From NCBI GenBank assembly GCA_947457545.1, contig CANGXD010000001.1, positions 1-64,000 of the forward strand: a stretch of DNA of 64,000 bases, read 5' to 3'. The translations under genes and the position numbers were made by a program. This DNA comes from Gemmatimonadaceae bacterium (GTDB taxonomy: Bacteria; Gemmatimonadota; Gemmatimonadetes; Gemmatimonadales; Gemmatimonadaceae). The notes below the pieces were generated by a model. It did not search any database. It was given only the letters and a program-made list of their open reading frames with translations, and was not told where the DNA came from. This document shows, piece by piece, positions 10,237 to 20,394 of the stretch. Position 1 is the stretch's first letter; the number at the start of each line of letters is the position of its first letter.

Positions 10237-11333
10237 CCGCGCCGCGTCCGGGGTTGGATTTGTCGTTGCTGCCCGACGGCGGGGTGCGGTGGCTCGATGC
10301 CTCCGGCCCGAATAGCGATGTGGTGATTTCGACCCGCATCCGGTTGGCGAGAAACGTGTCGGGCTACGCCTTTACGGGCCGAGCCCGGGAAGGCGAGCGC
10401 CTTCGTATGCTGGCACAGGTGCGGGACGCCCTTTCCGGCGTCCCGTCGCTGAGTGGCAGTCTCCTCCTGCGCCTCGACGATCTGCCGGTGGTGGACCGCC
10501 AGCTGCTGCATGAGCGCCATCTGGTGAGCAAGGAGCTGGCCGGACTCGACCCGCAGCATCCGGTCCGTTCAGGCGCGGCGGTGTTTCTGGGCGAGAACGT
10601 GGGGCTGCTGGTCAACGAGGAGGATCATCTGCGGCTGCAGGCGCTGCGGAGCGGGTTTGCGGTGGGACAGGCGTTCGAAGGGGTGACGCGGCTGGATCGC
10701 GAGCTCGGGGGGCAGGTGCCCTACGCCTTTCACCGCGAGTTCGGCTTCCTGACGGCCTGTCCGACCAACGCGGGCACCGGATTGCGCGCGTCGGTGTTGA
10801 TCCATCTCCCGGGGCTGGTGCTGACCAAGGAAATTGGCAAAGTGCTGGCAGGGCTTCAGCAAATGGGGCTCACGTACCGAGGCTTATACGGAGAAGGGAG
10901 CGAAGTGGTGGGCAACTTCTTTCAGTTGTCCAATCAGACGACGCTGGGACGGTCCGAAGAGGAGTTGCAGGATCTGCTGGTGCGCGTGGTTCGTCACGTC
11001 ATCGAGCGCGAGGAGGAAGCGCGCCGTGTGCTCGTGCGGGACGCGGGCTATATTATCGAAGACAAGTTGTGGCGCGCGTACGGGACCCTGCGGTATGCCC
11101 GCAGTCTCACGTTCGACGAGGCCATGAACTACCTGAGTGGCGTTCGCCTGGCGGTCGGCCTGAAACTGATCACTGGGCTCAGTGTATACACACTCAACAA
11201 GCTCCTGATCTTTGCCCAGTCAGCCCATCTCTCTCATCTCGAGGGGAAGGTGTTGACGGACAGCGAGACAAACCTGGCGCGCGCCCGATACGTGCGGCAG
11301 GTGTTGCTGAGCGAAGGCAGCGGTGTCGAATGA
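10233..11333 (+). CDS. mcsB: Protein-arginine kinase McsB
   Basis: [18 protein letters not shown]; phosphagen-kinase signature [21 protein letters not shown]; gene context mcsA-mcsB-clpC. Confidence 0.93.
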   Translation: MTAPRPGLDLSLLPDGGVRWLDASGPNSDVVISTRIRLARNVSGYAFTGRAREGERLRMLAQVRDALSGVPSLSGSLLLRLDDLPVVDRQLLHERHLVSKELAGLDPQHPVRSGAAVFLGENVGLLVNEEDHLRLQALRSGFAVGQAFEGVTRLDRELGGQVPYAFHREFGFLTACPTNAGTGLRASVLIHLPGLVLTKEIGKVLAGLQQMGLTYRGLYGEGSEVVGNFFQLSNQTTLGRSEEELQDLLVRVVRHVIEREEEARRVLVRDAGYIIEDKLWRAYGTLRYARSLTFDEAMNYLSGVRLAVGLKLITGLSVYTLNKLLIFAQSAHLSHLEGKVLTDSETNLARARYVRQVLLSEGSGVE

Positions 11334-13872
11334 TCCGCTTCCCAACGACCCTGAGGGTGCGATGAACGGCTACAACTTCACCGAGCGGGTGCGGAAGGTC
11401 CTTGCGATGGCGCGCGAGGAGGCAGCTCGCCTGCATCACGAATACGTGGGCACCGAGCACATTCTGCTGGGGCTCATCCGTGAGGGTGAGGGCGTTGCGG
11501 CGGCGGTGCTGCAAAACCTCAACGTCGATCTCGACGACGTCACGCAGAAAATCGAGGATACGGTCAAGAAGGGGAAGGCGGCGCAGGCCACCGGCCCGGA
11601 CCTCCCGTATACGTCACGCGCCAAGAAGGTCCTCGAACTCGCGATGGCCGAGGCGCGCGATCTCAACCACAGCTACGTCGGCACCGAACACCTGCTGCTG
11701 GGCCTGCTCCGTGAGGAGAAGGGCATCGCCGCGCAGGTGTTGACCGACGCGGGCGTCAATCTCGAAGCGGCGCGCGCGGAAACGTTGCGTCTGCTCGGGA
11801 CGGAAATGCCCCAGGGCGGCCAGACGGCGGCTCCGGAAAAGGCTGGCGCGGGAGCGCCGCCGTCGGCGGCTCCGGCCAAGGGCGACAAGAAGTCCAAGAC
11901 CCCCGCGCTCGACCATTTCTGCCGCGATCTGACGCAGTTGGCAGCCGAGGGGCAGCTCGATCCCACCATTGGCCGTGCTAAGGAAATCGAGCGCGTCATG
12001 GAAGTGCTGTCGCGCCGCAAGAAGAACAACCCGGTGCTCATCGGCGAGCCCGGTGTGGGCAAGACGGCCATCGTGGAAGGGCTGGCGCAGCTCATCGCGA
12101 ACGGTGAGTGCCCGGAAAACCTGCGCGACAATCGCGTCTTGTCGCTCGACATGGCGGCGGTCATCGCCGGTACGAAGTATCGCGGCCAGTTCGAAGAGCG
12201 GCTCAAGGCCGTGATGAACGAAATCGCGCAGAACAAGCAGGTCATCCTGTTCATCGACGAGCTGCACACGCTCGTCGGTGCCGGGGCGGCCGAGGGCGCC
12301 ATCGACGCCAGCAACATGCTTAAGCCGGCGCTCGCGCGTGGCGAGTTGCAGTGTGTCGGTGCGTCTACGCTGAACGAGTACCGCAAGTACATCGAGAAGG
12401 ACGGCGCGCTCGAGCGTCGCTTCCAGACCGTCGTGGTCGATCCGCCTTCCATCGACGAGACCGTGCAGATTCTGCAGGGGCTCAAGAAGAAGTACGAGGA
12501 TCACCACCGCGTGAACATCCCCGACGAAACGCTCATGGCGGCCGCCAAGCTGTCGGAGCGGTACATCACCGACCGCTTCCTGCCGGACAAGGCGATCGAC
12601 GTGATCGACGAGGCGGGGGCGCGCGCCCGTCTGGCGGCTCAGGTGCCGCCGGCCGAGGTGGCCGATCTCAAGGAACAGCTCGAGAAGATCAACAACGAGA
12701 AGGAAGCGGCGGTCCGCGATCAGAACTTCGAGCGCGCGGCGTCGTTGCGCGACAACGAGCGCGAGCTGCAGGGGGAAATCCGTCGCAAGCAGGAGGAGTG
12801 GGAACAGCGTCGTCAGTCGTTCCGCCCCACGCTTGGCGAAGAGGAGATCGCTTTCATCGTGAGCCGGTGGACCGGCATTCCCGTCACGCGTCTTCAGGAG
12901 GCCGAAACGGCCCGCCTGCTGCGCATGGAAGAGGAGATTCACGCCACGGTGGTGGGTCAGGACGAGGCCATCAAGGCGCTCGCTCGGTCCATTCGCCGCA
13001 GCCGCGCCGGCCTCAAGGATCCGCGTCGCCCCATCGGCTCGTTCATCTTCTCCGGGCCCACGGGTGTCGGAAAGACGGAGCTGGCCCGGTCGCTCGCCAA
13101 GTTCCTCTTCGCCGATGCCTCCGCGCTCATTCGTGTCGACATGAGCGAATACATGGAGAAGTTCTCGGTGTCGCGCCTCATCGGTGCGCCTCCGGGCTAC
13201 GTGGGCTACGAAGACTCTGGCACGCTCACGAAGGCCGTGCGCCGGAAGCCGTACAGCGTCATCCTCCTCGACGAAATCGAGAAGGCGCACCCCGATGTGT
13301 TCAACATCCTGCTGCAGGTGCTGGATGAAGGTCACCTCACCGACAACTATGGTCGTGTGATAGACTTCAAGAACACCGTGGTGATCATGACGTCCAACGT
13401 GGGCGCCAAGGACATCACCCGCGGCAAGTCGCTGGGCTTTGCCACGAACGACGCGCGGGGCGATTTCGAGCGCATCGCCGACAAGGTCAAGGAAGAAATG
13501 GGGCGGGTGTTCAACCCCGAGTTCCTCAACCGACTCGACGACGTGATCGTCTTCCACCCGCTCGGCAAGGAGCACATTTCGCAGATCGTCTCGATTCTCT
13601 TCGCCGACGTGCAGAAGCGGTTGACGGAGGAGGAGATCACGATCAAGCTGACGCAGGAGGCGACCGAGTTCCTGGTGAACCACGGTCACGACGAGCACTT
13701 CGGTGCCCGCCCGCTGAAGCGCGCGATCCAGCGCTACGTCGAGGACCCCCTGTCGGAGAAGCTGCTGATGGGCGAGTTCTCGCGAGGCGACGAGATCGAG
13801 GTGGCCGTATCGACCAGCGAGAAGGAGAAGCTGGAGTTCCGGGTGCTGTCCCCCACGCCGCAGGCGTCCTGA
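11323..13872 (+). CDS. clpC: ATP-dependent Clp protease ATP-binding subunit ClpC
   Basis: Two N-domain repeats ([17 protein letters not shown] / [17 protein letters not shown]), two AAA+ modules, UVR linker; ATG at 11362 is an alternative start. Confidence 0.96.
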   Translation: MSNDPLPNDPEGAMNGYNFTERVRKVLAMAREEAARLHHEYVGTEHILLGLIREGEGVAAAVLQNLNVDLDDVTQKIEDTVKKGKAAQATGPDLPYTSRAKKVLELAMAEARDLNHSYVGTEHLLLGLLREEKGIAAQVLTDAGVNLEAARAETLRLLGTEMPQGGQTAAPEKAGAGAPPSAAPAKGDKKSKTPALDHFCRDLTQLAAEGQLDPTIGRAKEIERVMEVLSRRKKNNPVLIGEPGVGKTAIVEGLAQLIANGECPENLRDNRVLSLDMAAVIAGTKYRGQFEERLKAVMNEIAQNKQVILFIDELHTLVGAGAAEGAIDASNMLKPALARGELQCVGASTLNEYRKYIEKDGALERRFQTVVVDPPSIDETVQILQGLKKKYEDHHRVNIPDETLMAAAKLSERYITDRFLPDKAIDVIDEAGARARLAAQVPPAEVADLKEQLEKINNEKEAAVRDQNFERAASLRDNERELQGEIRRKQEEWEQRRQSFRPTLGEEEIAFIVSRWTGIPVTRLQEAETARLLRMEEEIHATVVGQDEAIKALARSIRRSRAGLKDPRRPIGSFIFSGPTGVGKTELARSLAKFLFADASALIRVDMSEYMEKFSVSRLIGAPPGYVGYEDSGTLTKAVRRKPYSVILLDEIEKAHPDVFNILLQVLDEGHLTDNYGRVIDFKNTVVIMTSNVGAKDITRGKSLGFATNDARGDFERIADKVKEEMGRVFNPEFLNRLDDVIVFHPLGKEHISQIVSILFADVQKRLTEEEITIKLTQEATEFLVNHGHDEHFGARPLKRAIQRYVEDPLSEKLLMGEFSRGDEIEVAVSTSEKEKLEFRVLSPTPQAS

Positions 13873-13914
13873 TTGTCGCCGGGAGGCAACGCCACCCCTG
13901 CCTTCCGGTGTCAG

Positions 13915-13947
13915 ACGGCCGGGCCCCTTTCGGGGTCCGGCCGTTTT
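13915..13947 (+). terminator. Rho-independent terminator downstream of clpC
   Basis: ACGGCCGGGCCCC TTT CGGGG-CCGGCCGT followed by TTTT. Confidence 0.85.
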
Positions 13948-14006
13948 GCGTGGAGTGGGGTGGGAGGGGTCGGCCCCGCCCGTTCGCTGGTATATATTCC
14001 GAGGCT

Positions 14007-16493
14007 ATGCTGAAACGCGTTCCCCAGACTTTCGCCCGGTGGGCGGCCCGCTTTGCCGGGCCCGTCGCTGTGGCCACTCTATCGGTGGTGTCCCTTGCCG
14101 CGCCGCGATCGCTGGCTGCGCAGGACACTCCCGGTCGTTGTTCCACGTCCGACAGCCTCGCGGTGCGCGGCGCGGTGCGCGTGAATGAAGCGCGCATTCG
14201 CACCGAAGTCGGGATCGCCAAGGGCAGCGCATTGACCTTCCCCGTGCTGCAGCGGGCGATGAAGGCGCTGTACAACATGGGCGAGTTCGACAACGTCGCG
14301 ATTCTGTGCGATCTCGAATCGGTGCCCGACAAGGTGATCACGGTGGTGCAGGTGACGGAGCGCGCCATTCTCGGCGACATCACCGTGTCGGGACCGAAGG
14401 CCCTGTCCGAGCGTTCGATCAAGGACAAGATCGATCTCCTGATCGGGCGACCGATTGACCCGCTGCAGGTGTCGCGAGCCAAGGCGAAGATCGACTCGGT
14501 GTACGAGAACTCCGGATACTATCTCGCGCTGGTCAAGATCGATTCGACCGTCATGAGCGACGGCCGTATTGCGTTGCACTATCGCGTGGATGAGGGGCGG
14601 CGACTGGCGATTTCGGCCATCGACATCGTCGGCAACAAGTCCGTGCGCGAGAAGACCGTCGTGGGGGCCATGAAGACGCGTCCCGAAGGGTTCTTCTTTT
14701 TCCGCAAAGGTGAGTACGACGACGACAAGTACGTCGGCGATCTCGGCGAACGCATTCCCGCGCTGTACGCGCGCCTTGGGCACGTCGACGCACGCATCAC
14801 CAAGGACACGCTGATCGTCGATCGTGAGAAGGGGAAAGGGCTCGTACAGATCAGTGTCGATGAGGGGCCGCAGTTCAAGGTTGGCAGCTTCGAAATTGCC
14901 GGCAACCGTCGCTTCAATACCTCGGATCTGCAGAAGTTCTATCCGTTCGACGGCACCGAGAGCAAGACGCTGACGCAGCGCGCCAAGGGGCTGATCTTCC
15001 GTCGTCCTGAAGCGCCGGAAGGCGTGTTCAATCAGGAGAAGTGGGATGCGGCGCTGGAAAAGGTGAACAGCGCGTATCGCGACAACGGGTACTTGTATGC
15101 GAGTGTCCGTCCGGTCGTCGAGCGTCGCTACGAGGGGGCGGACTCTGTTCCGACGACGAACCTGCGCTGGGAGATCGACGAAAAGAATCCGGCGATCGTC
15201 AACCGCATCGAAGTGGTGGGCAACGACTTCACCTCGGAAGATTGCATTCGGCGCCAGATCTTTCTGGTGCCCGGTGGTCCGTTCAATCAGCAGGCGCTCA
15301 TTCGGAGTTACCAGAGCATCGGGAACATGAACTTCTTCGAGCAGCCGATGGCGTTCCCCGATTACCGCCCGATCAACGAGCAGGGCGACGTGGACATCGT
15401 CTTCCGCGTGAAGGAGAAGCGCACCGGGTCCGTGAATTTCGGCGCCTCGATGGGCCAGGGCGGTGTCGGCTTCGGCGGGTTCATCGGTCTCGAGCAGCCC
15501 AATCTGTTCGGCTTGTGCAAGTCGGGGCGCCTCAACTGGCAGTACGGCCGCTTTTTCAATGACTTTACCGCGACCTACACCGATCCGGCGCTCAAGGGCA
15601 CGCGTTTGTCGGGGGCGTTGAGCGCCTATCGTACGCAGTCGCGCTTCATCGTCGGCAATCTCGGACAGAACATTCGGACCGGTGCCCAGTTCCGCCTGGG
15701 ACTCCCCACCCCCTGGTCGTACTTCTCGACGGTGGCGGTGTCGTATAACGGCGAAGCCGCGACGTTTACCTCCGGGACGATCGCCGGCAGCTGCTCGCGG
15801 AATTGCCTTCGCTCCAACGTCGGTCTCGAATACCAGTACGACACGCGCGTCGACATGCCATTTGCGACGGAAGGCTCGCTGCGCTCCGTCCAGATGGACT
15901 TCAGTGGTGGTCCGTTGGGCGGTACGGTGAATTTCCAGCGTATCACCACCGAAATGCGCGGGTATGCGCTGTTGGGGCAGTTCGGCGGGAGCAATCCGGG
16001 ATCGCAGCCGATCAAGCTTACGATGGGGCTGACGGCCCGAAGCGGCGCGCTCTTCGGTAACTCGGGACCGTTCTTCTTCCAGCAGCAGTTTGCCGTCGGT
16101 GGTGTCATGTTTGGCCAGCAGCTGCGCGGTTACCCGGAATTCTCCATTACGCCGCTGGGATTCAACCCGAACACCGACCAATTCCGCTCCGACCCGAACT
16201 CGTTCGGTAATGCGTTCATGACCATGACCGGAGAGATCGGACTCCGGTTCAACCAGATGTTCTACTTCAACGTCTTCGCCGACGCCGGGAACAACTGGGC
16301 CTCCGCCCGACAGATCAATCCGACCCGCCTCTTCCGTTCGGCCGGATTCGGGGTATCTACCGTTACGCCGCTCGGCCCGCTCGGGCTCGATATGGCGTAC
16401 GGCTTCGATCGGACGTCAGTGAATATCACTTCCGGCCGGATCGTGAAGGATCCGCGGTGGCAGTTCCATTTCCGTCTCGGCCAGCTCTTCTAA
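14007..16493 (+). CDS. bamA: Outer-membrane protein assembly factor BamA
   Basis: POTRA repeats (e.g. LAISAIDIVGNKSVREKTVVGAMKTRPEGFFFFRKGEYDDDKYVGD), C-terminal Omp85 barrel ending in RLGQLF. Confidence 0.95.
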   Translation: MLKRVPQTFARWAARFAGPVAVATLSVVSLAAPRSLAAQDTPGRCSTSDSLAVRGAVRVNEARIRTEVGIAKGSALTFPVLQRAMKALYNMGEFDNVAILCDLESVPDKVITVVQVTERAILGDITVSGPKALSERSIKDKIDLLIGRPIDPLQVSRAKAKIDSVYENSGYYLALVKIDSTVMSDGRIALHYRVDEGRRLAISAIDIVGNKSVREKTVVGAMKTRPEGFFFFRKGEYDDDKYVGDLGERIPALYARLGHVDARITKDTLIVDREKGKGLVQISVDEGPQFKVGSFEIAGNRRFNTSDLQKFYPFDGTESKTLTQRAKGLIFRRPEAPEGVFNQEKWDAALEKVNSAYRDNGYLYASVRPVVERRYEGADSVPTTNLRWEIDEKNPAIVNRIEVVGNDFTSEDCIRRQIFLVPGGPFNQQALIRSYQSIGNMNFFEQPMAFPDYRPINEQGDVDIVFRVKEKRTGSVNFGASMGQGGVGFGGFIGLEQPNLFGLCKSGRLNWQYGRFFNDFTATYTDPALKGTRLSGALSAYRTQSRFIVGNLGQNIRTGAQFRLGLPTPWSYFSTVAVSYNGEAATFTSGTIAGSCSRNCLRSNVGLEYQYDTRVDMPFATEGSLRSVQMDFSGGPLGGTVNFQRITTEMRGYALLGQFGGSNPGSQPIKLTMGLTARSGALFGNSGPFFFQQQFAVGGVMFGQQLRGYPEFSITPLGFNPNTDQFRSDPNSFGNAFMTMTGEIGLRFNQMFYFNVFADAGNNWASARQINPTRLFRSAGFGVSTVTPLGPLGLDMAYGFDRTSVNITSGRIVKDPRWQFHFRLGQLF

Positions 16494-16507
16494 CTCAGGA
16501 CAAGACC

Positions 16508-17113
16508 ATGCGATTCCTTTCCGTCATCGGCGCCTGTGCGCTTTTCGTGTCCGTTCCCGCGCTGTCGTCGGCGCAGGCTGCTCAGAAGTTCGCGTTCGTC
16601 AATTCTCAGGCGCTGCTGCAAAGCGCTCCGGGGCGCGCCGAAGCCGAAGCCTCGTTCGAGAAGGACATGGTGGGCGTCCGCGCGCAGCTGTCCAAGCTGC
16701 AGGATTCGCTCAACGCCATGAACGAAGCCTTCGCGAAGGAAGAGGTGTCGCTGTCGCCCGCCGTCAAGGAAGCCCGCATCAAGACGATGCGTGAGAAGGA
16801 ACAGGCATGGGGCGCCCAGGCGCAGAAGCTTCAGGCACAGGCGCAGGACCGTCAGGAAGAGCTGATGGCCCCGATCATGGACAACCTGCGTAAGGTGCTT
16901 GACGACGTCCGTATGGACGGCGGATACAGCTTCATTTTCGATGTTGCCGCTGGCGCCTTCATCGTGTCGGCCGACAAGAACCTCGACATCACCGAACGCG
17001 TGCTGTCGAAGATGCGTCTGTCCGCCCCGAAGGCGGCACCGGCGCGTCCGGCTCCTGCAGCTGGCCCGACCTCTGCGCCGGCCGGCATCACGAAGAAGCC
17101 GCCCACGGAGTAA
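16508..17113 (+). CDS. skp: OmpH/Skp family periplasmic chaperone
   Basis: Signal peptide then QKFAFVNSQALLQSAPGRAEAEASFEKDM; coiled-coil; between bamA and lpxD. Confidence 0.85.
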   Translation: MRFLSVIGACALFVSVPALSSAQAAQKFAFVNSQALLQSAPGRAEAEASFEKDMVGVRAQLSKLQDSLNAMNEAFAKEEVSLSPAVKEARIKTMREKEQAWGAQAQKLQAQAQDRQEELMAPIMDNLRKVLDDVRMDGGYSFIFDVAAGAFIVSADKNLDITERVLSKMRLSAPKAAPARPAPAAGPTSAPAGITKKPPTE

Positions 17114-17120
17114 GCGCCGC

Positions 17121-18236
17121 GTGAGCGGCGAACTTTCTTCTCCGCAGGCAGTCGGCGGTGATGGGCACACGCCCATCACCGCCGCTGCCGTTGCGACACT
17201 CGTGGGCGGACGCCTCATCGGTGATCCGTCCATCGTCGTTGAGGGCATCGCCCCACTGGACCGGGCGGGTGCTGCCCACTTGAGCGTCTTCTCGGATCAG
17301 CGGTATGCCGGCTGGTTCGCGCGTTCCCACGCGGGCGTGGTGCTCCTGTCGCCCGCGTTCGAAGACCATGCGGAGGGGCCAACCACGCGCATTGTCGTTG
17401 AGAAGCCCATGGACGCGCTCGTGGGACTGCTGGCGCGCTTCCATCGCACGGAGCCGCGCGCGAGCGGGGTGCACGCGACGGCCGTCGTGGCGCCGACCGC
17501 GGTGATCGGGGACGGCGTGACCATCGACGCGTACGCGGTCATCGGTGACGGCGCGGTGATTGGCGCGCGCAGTTGGATCAGTGCCGGCGCCAAGGTCGGC
17601 GCGGGGAGTGTGCTCGGCGTGGATGTGCGTCTGCATCCGAACGCGGTGGTCTATCCCTTTACCGAGTTAGGGGATCGCGTCGTTCTCCATTCCGGGGCAC
17701 AGGTGGGCCGCGAGGGCTTCGGGTTTGTCCCGCGTCCGGACGGCCCGGCGCGCATCCCGCATGTCGGGCGGTGCGTGCTCGAGCACGACGTGGAGATCGG
17801 GGCCAACAGCTGCGTCGATCGCGGCAGCGTGGACGATACGATCATTGGCGCGGGTACCAAGGTCGACAATCTCGTGCAGATTGCGCACAACGTCCGTGTC
17901 GGACGCTTCTGCTTCTTCGCCTCGCATGTGGGCATCGCGGGGTCGTCGCGTATTGGCGACGGCGTGCAGATGGGCGGCCAGTCAGGCATGGGGAATCACG
18001 TCAGCGTTGGCAGCGGTGCGACGATTGCTGCGCGCGCCGGGGTGATCAGCGACGTGCCGGCCAAGGAAACGTGGTCCGGCTTTCCCGCCCGTCCGCATCG
18101 AGAGCAGATGCGGACGCAGGCGGCGCTGGTCCGGTTGGGCAAGCTCGTTCGCCCGCTCGAACGTTTGCTGGCGCGTGACGACGCGAATGCCGCGGATGCC
18201 TCGTCGGACGACACGGCACAGGGCACGGCCTCGTGA
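17121..18236 (+). CDS. lpxD: UDP-3-O-acylglucosamine N-acyltransferase
   Basis: Hexapeptide repeats; QVGREGFGFVPRPDGPARIPHVGRCVLEHDVEIGANSCVDRGSVDDTIIGAGTKVDNLVQIAHNV. Confidence 0.94.
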   Translation: MSGELSSPQAVGGDGHTPITAAAVATLVGGRLIGDPSIVVEGIAPLDRAGAAHLSVFSDQRYAGWFARSHAGVVLLSPAFEDHAEGPTTRIVVEKPMDALVGLLARFHRTEPRASGVHATAVVAPTAVIGDGVTIDAYAVIGDGAVIGARSWISAGAKVGAGSVLGVDVRLHPNAVVYPFTELGDRVVLHSGAQVGREGFGFVPRPDGPARIPHVGRCVLEHDVEIGANSCVDRGSVDDTIIGAGTKVDNLVQIAHNVRVGRFCFFASHVGIAGSSRIGDGVQMGGQSGMGNHVSVGSGATIAARAGVISDVPAKETWSGFPARPHREQMRTQAALVRLGKLVRPLERLLARDDANAADASSDDTAQGTAS

Positions 18237-19573
18237 TCGCTCGCGCGAGCACCTCCGCGCCGTTGGCGCCAACTGCGGCGAACGATGGGCCGTCGGCGAT
18301 CGCCATGTCGCGGCGGACGATCGCCGGTGAGGCGACGGTCGAAGGCATCGGCCTGCATCTCGGGCGTCCGTGCCGCTTGGTCTTCAAGCCGGGCAGGTCG
18401 GGGAGCGGTATTGTCTTCCAGCGAGTCGATCTGCCAGGATCTGCGCCGATTCCCGCACGCGTAGATATTGCCGTCGAAGCGGAACGTCGTACGCAGCTGG
18501 GGACCGGCGACGCGGCACTGCACACGGTAGAGCATGTGCTGGCGGCAGTCGGCGGGCTCGAGATCGACGATCTTGTTATCGAGATGGACAGTCCTGAGCC
18601 GCCCATAATGGATGGCAGCGCGGCCCCGTTTCTCGCGGCGCTGCAGCGTGCCGGACTGGCGATGCATGCCGGTCGGCCCGATTGGCTGGTCCTGCGGAAG
18701 TCCATTCGCGTCGTCGATGGTGACAGCGTGTACGAAGCCCATCCGTGCTTCGGATTCGGTCTCGAGGTCACGATCGATTTCCCGCATCCGCTCATCGGCG
18801 AACAGTCGGGGCGGTACATGGTCAGTCCGGCGAGCTTTGCACAGGAGCTTTCCGCGGCGCGAACCTTCGGGTTCGTGCACGAAGTGGAGGGCCTTCGGGC
18901 CAAGGGACTCATTCAAGGTGCGTCGACCGCCAACGCCATCGTGCTCGATACTGATGGGGTTCTGGACACGACGCTTCGCTGGCCGGACGAATTCGTCCGC
19001 CACAAGGCTCTCGACTGTGTCGGGGACCTTGTCCTTGCCGGCGCGCGCGTGCGCGCCCGCATTATCGCTCACAAGCCCAGTCACCGTGGCACGGTGGCGC
19101 TGGTGCGAGCTCTCGTTCAACACGCCATTCGCGAACCCGCCATGTACACCGTCGAAGACATTCTGCAGGTGCTTCCGCACCGCTATCCGTTCCTGCTTGT
19201 CGATCGCATTCTCGAACTCGAGGAAGGCAAGCGCATTGTCGGCCTGAAGAACGTGACCATCAATGAGCCGTTCTTCCAAGGGCATTTCCCGGGCCATCCG
19301 ATCATGCCGGGGGTGCTGATCATCGAGGCCATGGCGCAAGTCGGTGGCATGCTGTTGATGCGTACGATCGACGATCCGGCGAGCAAGGTGGTGTACTTCC
19401 TGTCACTCGACAACGTGAAGTTCCGGCGTCCGGTCAAGCCTGGTGATCAGCTGCGGCTCGAGCTCGAAGTGCTGCAGAAGCGCGGCACGTTGTGCAAGAT
19501 GAAGGGCACGGCGTACGTGGATGGCCAGGTCGTCACGGAAGCGGAAATGGCCGCGATGGTTCGCGATCGATGA
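18233..19573 (+). CDS. lpxC/fabZ: Bifunctional UDP-3-O-acyl-N-acetylglucosamine deacetylase / 3-hydroxyacyl-ACP dehydratase
   Basis: LpxC part: HTVEHVLAAVGGLEIDDLVIEMDSPEPPIMDGSAAPF; FabZ part: LPHRYPFLLVDRILE...FFQGHFPGHPIMPGVLIIEAMAQVGG. Confidence 0.95.
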   Translation: MIARASTSAPLAPTAANDGPSAIAMSRRTIAGEATVEGIGLHLGRPCRLVFKPGRSGSGIVFQRVDLPGSAPIPARVDIAVEAERRTQLGTGDAALHTVEHVLAAVGGLEIDDLVIEMDSPEPPIMDGSAAPFLAALQRAGLAMHAGRPDWLVLRKSIRVVDGDSVYEAHPCFGFGLEVTIDFPHPLIGEQSGRYMVSPASFAQELSAARTFGFVHEVEGLRAKGLIQGASTANAIVLDTDGVLDTTLRWPDEFVRHKALDCVGDLVLAGARVRARIIAHKPSHRGTVALVRALVQHAIREPAMYTVEDILQVLPHRYPFLLVDRILELEEGKRIVGLKNVTINEPFFQGHFPGHPIMPGVLIIEAMAQVGGMLLMRTIDDPASKVVYFLSLDNVKFRRPVKPGDQLRLELEVLQKRGTLCKMKGTAYVDGQVVTEAEMAAMVRDR

Positions 19574-20370
19574 CTGCAGAGTCCGTCATCCTGAGCGGCA
19601 CACACGTGCACCCTACCGCGATCGTCGATCCGTCCGCGCAGTTGGGCGAAGGGGTGGAGATCGGTCCGTGGGCCATCGTGGGGCCGCAGTGCACGATTGG
19701 CGACGGCGCCCGTATTGCTGCGCGCGCCACGCTCGAGCGCAACGTGCGACTTGGGCAGCGCGTGTCCATTGGTGTCGGCGCCGTGTTGGGTGGGGATCCG
19801 CAGGATCTCAAATTTCGCGGCGAAGAAACGTGGGTCGACATTGGCGACGACACGACGGTGCGCGAATATGCCACGATCAACCGCGGGACGGCGCACTCGA
19901 TTACGACCAGCGTGGGGAAGCACTGCTTTCTGATGAGCTATGTGCATCTGGCTCACGATTGTCACCTCGGCGATCACATCATCATTTCCAACGGGACGCA
20001 GCTCGCCGGTCACGTGACCGTCGAAGATCGGGCGATCATTTCCGGTCTCTGTGCGGTGCACCAGTTCGCGCGCGTTGGACGACACGCGTTCATCGGTGGC
20101 TGCTCGCGCGTGTCGCAGGATGTTCCACCGTATGTGCGCGCCGTGGGCAATCCCATCAAGTTGTTCGGGCTCAATTCCGTCGGGCTGCAGCGCAGTGGTT
20201 TCGAGGACTCGGTGCTGCGCGAGTTGAAGAAAGCCTACCGCTTCTGTTTCCGCTCGGATCTCAATCTTTCGCAGGGAATCGAGAAGGCCCGTGGCGAGCT
20301 CGAGCTCATTCCCGAAGTCCAGCACTTCCTGGATTTCATTGAGGCCAGCCAACGTGGCGTGGGCTTCTGA
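19570..20370 (+). CDS. lpxA: Acyl-ACP--UDP-N-acetylglucosamine O-acyltransferase
   Basis: Hexapeptide repeats, TINRGTAHSITTSVGKHCFLMSYVHLAHDCHLGDHIIISNGTQLAGHVTVEDRAIISG, GGCSRVSQDVPPYVRAVGNP. Confidence 0.95.
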   Translation: MTAESVILSGTHVHPTAIVDPSAQLGEGVEIGPWAIVGPQCTIGDGARIAARATLERNVRLGQRVSIGVGAVLGGDPQDLKFRGEETWVDIGDDTTVREYATINRGTAHSITTSVGKHCFLMSYVHLAHDCHLGDHIIISNGTQLAGHVTVEDRAIISGLCAVHQFARVGRHAFIGGCSRVSQDVPPYVRAVGNPIKLFGLNSVGLQRSGFEDSVLRELKKAYRFCFRSDLNLSQGIEKARGELELIPEVQHFLDFIEASQRGVGF

Positions 20371-20394
20371 TCGCGTGACCCTTACCAGACACGC

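Noticed and set aside
11614-13698. 694-aa antisense ORF opposite clpC
   Set aside because: Shadow ORF over a confident ClpC; His/Arg-rich composition typical of reverse-frame artefacts
14079-16181. 700-aa antisense ORF opposite bamA
   Set aside because: High-GC shadow ORF; bamA on the + strand has clear POTRA/barrel motifs and no plausible motif is visible in the antisense product
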